Source: Pseudomonadota bacterium
GTDB lineage: Bacteria > Pseudomonadota > Alphaproteobacteria > Rhizobiales > Kaistiaceae
Direction: 5' to 3'
Assembly (NCBI GenBank): GCA_023433185.1
Contig: JAEZEN010000340.1
Span: forward strand, 1-7,961
Length of the DNA stretch: 7,961 nt
Below, in pieces: positions 6,204-7,961 of the stretch (positions are counted from its first letter, which is position 1; each line of letters opens with the position of its first letter). The translations under genes were made by a program, and so were the position numbers. Under the pieces are notes generated by a model. That model made no database searches. It was given only the letters and a program-made list of their open reading frames with translations, and was not told the DNA's origin.

Positions 6204-6383
6204 ATGAACTACTGCCTCATCCTTGGACCTCCGCTCGGCGCCTTGGCGTTGCTCGGCATCTTCGCTGGGACAAACTTCGTGGCACAGGCCCACGCGGCTG
6301 CAAGAGCGAGGGAAGGAGAAAAGGCGGTAGCTGGACCGGCAGATGGAGCAGGAATAAGCTATCATAAACAGGCGCATCTATAG
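6204..6383 (+). CDS. Possible 59-residue membrane-anchored or secreted peptide
   Basis: ATG at 6204 opens a 59-codon frame ending TAG at 6381-6383. The translation begins with a hydrophobic segment (about residues 4-27, LILGPPLGALALLGIFAG at its core) followed by an Ala-rich AQAHA region that could be a signal-peptidase site. The rest is a hydrophilic Ala/Gly/Glu/Lys tail. GGGA lies at about the right distance upstream. The product has no family I recognise. It overlaps the open frame of the next ORF, and both are in the AT-richer segment. It may be a real small protein or a chance frame. Confidence 0.3.
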   Translation: MNYCLILGPPLGALALLGIFAGTNFVAQAHAAARAREGEKAVAGPADGAGISYHKQAHL

Positions 6384-6411
6384 AAATTTTGAACTTTACA
6401 TAAAAACTACA

Positions 6412-6684
6412 TTGGCGCTCTCGGCCGCGTTCGGATATGCGCGAGCCTCACTTTACATAGATGATCCGATATTGGGCCAACAATTCATGCTAGTAATTGG
6501 TGCAATAGCACTTCTCGTTATGATAATATTCTGCCTGTTTGTGATATCCCATCAGGCCTCCAAAATTCGTCGATGGCCGAGTGTCGAGTGGAACACCGCA
6601 ATCTACTGGCAGGAACTTTGGGCCTGCTTGGCCATGTGGGTGTTCTCGTCCGGAATTTGGGTTGCCGCGAACACCTGGGTCTAA
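6412..6684 (+). CDS. Possible small two-helix membrane protein in AT-rich DNA
   Basis: A frame of 90 codons from TTG at 6412 to TAA at 6682-6684. It stays open upstream to 6358 without an ATG or GTG. An internal ATG at 6487 would leave 65 residues. No Shine-Dalgarno precedes any of these starts. The translation looks protein-like, with a first hydrophobic helix (about residues 25-47, rich in Ile/Leu/Val/Met), a basic turn (KIRRW) and a second hydrophobic Trp-rich segment (about 66-90). Codon use (repeated ATA, CTA, ATT) is unlike the GC-ending codons of every other gene in the window, which points to acquired DNA. The last codons overlap the start of a flavoprotein remnant read in another frame, so the natural C-terminus may have been lost. 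I recognise no family; it may be a truncated gene. Confidence 0.4.
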   Translation: MALSAAFGYARASLYIDDPILGQQFMLVIGAIALLVMIIFCLFVISHQASKIRRWPSVEWNTAIYWQELWACLAMWVFSSGIWVAANTWV

Positions 6685-6859
6685 GCGCAACCGAGGGCCC
6701 GTTCGGCCCCCTTGATCCGCACCGACGAGAAGAAGCGCACGACGGTCCCGGGAGTCTATGCCGCCGGCACCTCGCCCCGCGCCGCACAACGCGAGCTGGG
6801 CCGCCGCCGATGGCGTGACCGCCGGCGCCTTCCTGCACCAGTCGCTGGTCCTCGGGTAG
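6663..6859 (+). pseudogene. C-terminal remnant of a thioredoxin-reductase-like NAD(P)/FAD oxidoreductase, frameshifted
   Basis: Three frames together spell the conserved end of this family. The first, through about 6710, gives EHLGLSATEGPFGP. The second, 6712-6768, gives LIRTDEKKRTTVPGVYAAG, the familiar FAD-binding VPGVYAAGD block but with Asp lost. The third, 6773-6859, gives RAPHN-like PAPHNASWAAADGV and ends LHQSLVLG at a TAG. The first shift falls in a run of five C (6707-6711), consistent with one extra base. The second falls between 6769 and 6784, where a 16-base stretch replaces an expected 18. The N-terminal FAD and NAD(P) domains are absent; upstream sequence is unrelated AT-rich DNA. 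It is a dead gene fragment unless the indels are sequencing errors. Intact members are flavoprotein reductases of uncertain substrate. Confidence 0.75.
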
Positions 6860-6906
6860 GCCCCGCCCCGGCCACCCGTCACGCCGGCGGTGCGCATCCC
6901 GCCCCC

Positions 6907-7911
6907 TCAGCGATTGTGCTGGAACAGGAAGCTGTCGGTGTAGATGTGGTTGATGCTCGCGCCGCGTTCGATGAACCGCGCCTTGGCGGCGGCGACCATG
7001 GTCGGCGAGCCGCACAGGTAGATCGCATAGTCCGACAGGTCCTCGATGTCGGCGACCACGGCGTCCTGCACGTAGCCCCGCCGCCCCTCCCACACGCCAT
7101 TGGCGCGCGACAGCACCGGGCGGTAGTCGAAATCCGGCAGGCGGGAGCCCCAGGTGGCGATCTCGTCGTGGAGGTAGAGCGCCGCGGCCTCGCGACCGCC
7201 CCAGTAGAGCAGCGCCGGCGGGCACTCGTCCGGCTCCGCCATCAGCGATTCGAGGATGCTCTTGATCGGCGCCAGCCCGGTTCCGGTCGCGACCATCAGC
7301 AGCGGGCGGAGGTCGTCCCGGCGGAGGAAGAAGGCGCCGTGGGGAATCTCGACGTCGAGCGTCTCGCCCTCGGCCAACGTCGCCAGCCGGCCCTCGGTGA
7401 AGGCTCCGCCGGGGATGCGGCGGATGTGGAGGTCGAAGCGGTTGCCGCGCGGTGCCGAGGCCATCGAGAAGCTGCGTGGCCGCCCGTCTTCCATCAGGAT
7501 CGCGACGTGCTGGCCGGGCAGGTAGGCGAAATCTTCCGCTTCCGGCAGCTCCAGCGTCAGATGGGTCACGTCGGGGGAGAATCGGCGGACTGCGCGGACC
7601 ACGGCCCTGCATCGGGAAGGGGGCGCGGCGAGTGGCGGCCGGACCTCCGCCTCGATCAGCAGATCCGAGAGCGGCCGGGCCTGGCAGGCGAGCGCGAAGC
7701 CCGCCTCCGCCTCCTCCGGCATCAGGCCCATTGGCTCCTCGCGGTATTCGACCGCGCCGTCGAGGAGCCGCACCCGGCAGGTACCGCAGGTGCCGGACTT
7801 GCAGTCATGGGCGAGGTTGAGGTTGGCCTCGAGCGCCGCCGCGAGCACCGACAGCCCGGGGCCGACCGTGAAGGTCTCGCCCGAGCCGGCAACGGTAACG
7901 CGGCAGCTCAC
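6907..7911 (-). CDS. 2Fe-2S ferredoxin-FAD-NAD(P)H oxidoreductase (oxygenase reductase component)
   Basis: A 334-residue three-domain electron-transfer flavoprotein. An N-terminal plant-type 2Fe-2S domain (about 1-90) carries Cys37, Cys42, Cys45 and Cys76. The FAD domain (about 100-195) has the RSFSMAS motif at 146-152. The NAD(P) domain (about 200-325) has the nucleotide-binding ATGTGLAP at 208-215 and the CGSPTM motif at 300-305. This order, with ferredoxin first, is that of reductases for phenol/benzoate-type oxygenases, naphthalene dioxygenase and CDP-6-deoxyglucoseen reductase. It takes hydride from NAD(P)H and passes single electrons on. The start is GTG at 7909-7911, 12 bases after the stop of an upstream gene on the same strand, so the two are likely co-transcribed. 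Its partner may be that gene, or the ferredoxins and diiron oxidase of the opposite-strand operon. Confidence 0.93.
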   Translation of the reverse strand: MSCRVTVAGSGETFTVGPGLSVLAAALEANLNLAHDCKSGTCGTCRVRLLDGAVEYREEPMGLMPEEAEAGFALACQARPLSDLLIEAEVRPPLAAPPSRCRAVVRAVRRFSPDVTHLTLELPEAEDFAYLPGQHVAILMEDGRPRSFSMASAPRGNRFDLHIRRIPGGAFTEGRLATLAEGETLDVEIPHGAFFLRRDDLRPLLMVATGTGLAPIKSILESLMAEPDECPPALLYWGGREAAALYLHDEIATWGSRLPDFDYRPVLSRANGVWEGRRGYVQDAVVADIEDLSDYAIYLCGSPTMVAAAKARFIERGASINHIYTDSFLFQHNR

Positions 7912-7923
7912 GGCACCGCCCCG

Positions 7924-7961
7924 CTACTTCTTGATGTCGGCCGCGACGGTGACGTCGAGGC
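7924..7961 (-). CDS. 3' end of an unidentified gene running off the right edge
   Basis: On the minus strand, the reading frame ending at TAG (7924-7926) gives a C-terminus LDVTVAADIKK. Only 11 codons are visible, too few to name a family. The GC-ending codons and the 12-base gap to the GTG start of the reductase suggest a real gene in the same operon. Its identity would show which oxygenase or other acceptor the reductase serves. Confidence 0.5.
   Translation of the reverse strand, partial: LDVTVAADIKK

Noticed and set aside
6860..6906. A terminator between the convergent flavoprotein remnant and reductase genes
   Set aside because: The GC-rich stretch CACGCCGGCGGTG gives only a weak imperfect stem and no T-run.
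6518..7612. A 364-codon minus-strand frame overlapping the reductase and the flavoprotein remnant
   Set aside because: It is out of frame with the reductase, whose domains and motifs are clear; the translation is Arg/Pro/Gly low complexity.
1..7961. CRISPR array, tRNA, rRNA, riboswitch or insertion sequence with transposase
   Set aside because: I saw no regularly spaced direct repeats, no cloverleaf or rRNA sequence, no known riboswitch core and no transposase-like frame.

Overview
The window is very GC-rich, with strong G/C preference at third codon positions. Its gene content (FCD-type GntR regulator, 2Fe-2S ferredoxins, TauE-like permease, mu-crystallin-type dehydrogenase) fits an alphaproteobacterium, probably of the Hyphomicrobiales. 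This is an inference from composition and gene style; there is no rRNA or other phylogenetic marker.

Region 1 (1-4967, + strand) is a tightly packed operon that enters from the left edge. In order it holds: a heme-oxygenase-fold diiron oxidase (5' end missing), a 2Fe-2S ferredoxin, a 97-residue cysteine-free protein I do not recognise, a second related 2Fe-2S ferredoxin with a Pro/Ala/Glu tail, an NAD(P)-dependent aldehyde dehydrogenase of the 2,5-dioxovalerate dehydrogenase type, a TauE/SafE/DUF81 permease, and an ornithine cyclodeaminase/mu-crystallin family dehydrogenase. Most gaps are only a few to about 45 bases. The likely logic is that the ferredoxins feed electrons to the diiron oxidase, which oxidises or cleaves a small, probably amine- or amino-acid-like substrate. 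The aldehyde dehydrogenase and imine/keto-acid reductase would then handle the products, and the permease would move a substrate or product. The substrate cannot be read from the sequence. This operon is the best candidate for an undescribed system.

Region 2 (4968-5146) lies between convergent genes. It holds a 101-bp element with 27-bp terminal inverted repeats, each able to fold as its own hairpin. Region 3 (5147-5791, - strand) is a GntR/FCD regulator, the obvious candidate regulator of the operon, with three tandem GAATNCN heptads upstream of its start.

Region 4 (5792-6906) has no recognisable intact gene. From about 6130 to 6660 it becomes clearly more AT-rich and carries two possible small membrane-protein ORFs. 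It then runs into a frameshifted C-terminal remnant of a thioredoxin-reductase-like flavoprotein (about 6663-6859). This looks like a decayed locus, possibly split by acquired DNA.

Region 5 (6907-7961, - strand) holds a ferredoxin-NAD(P)H reductase with a built-in 2Fe-2S domain, 12 bases downstream of another gene of which only the last 11 codons are in the window. It could be an electron-transfer partner for region 1 or for the oxygenase-type gene that may lie beyond the right edge.
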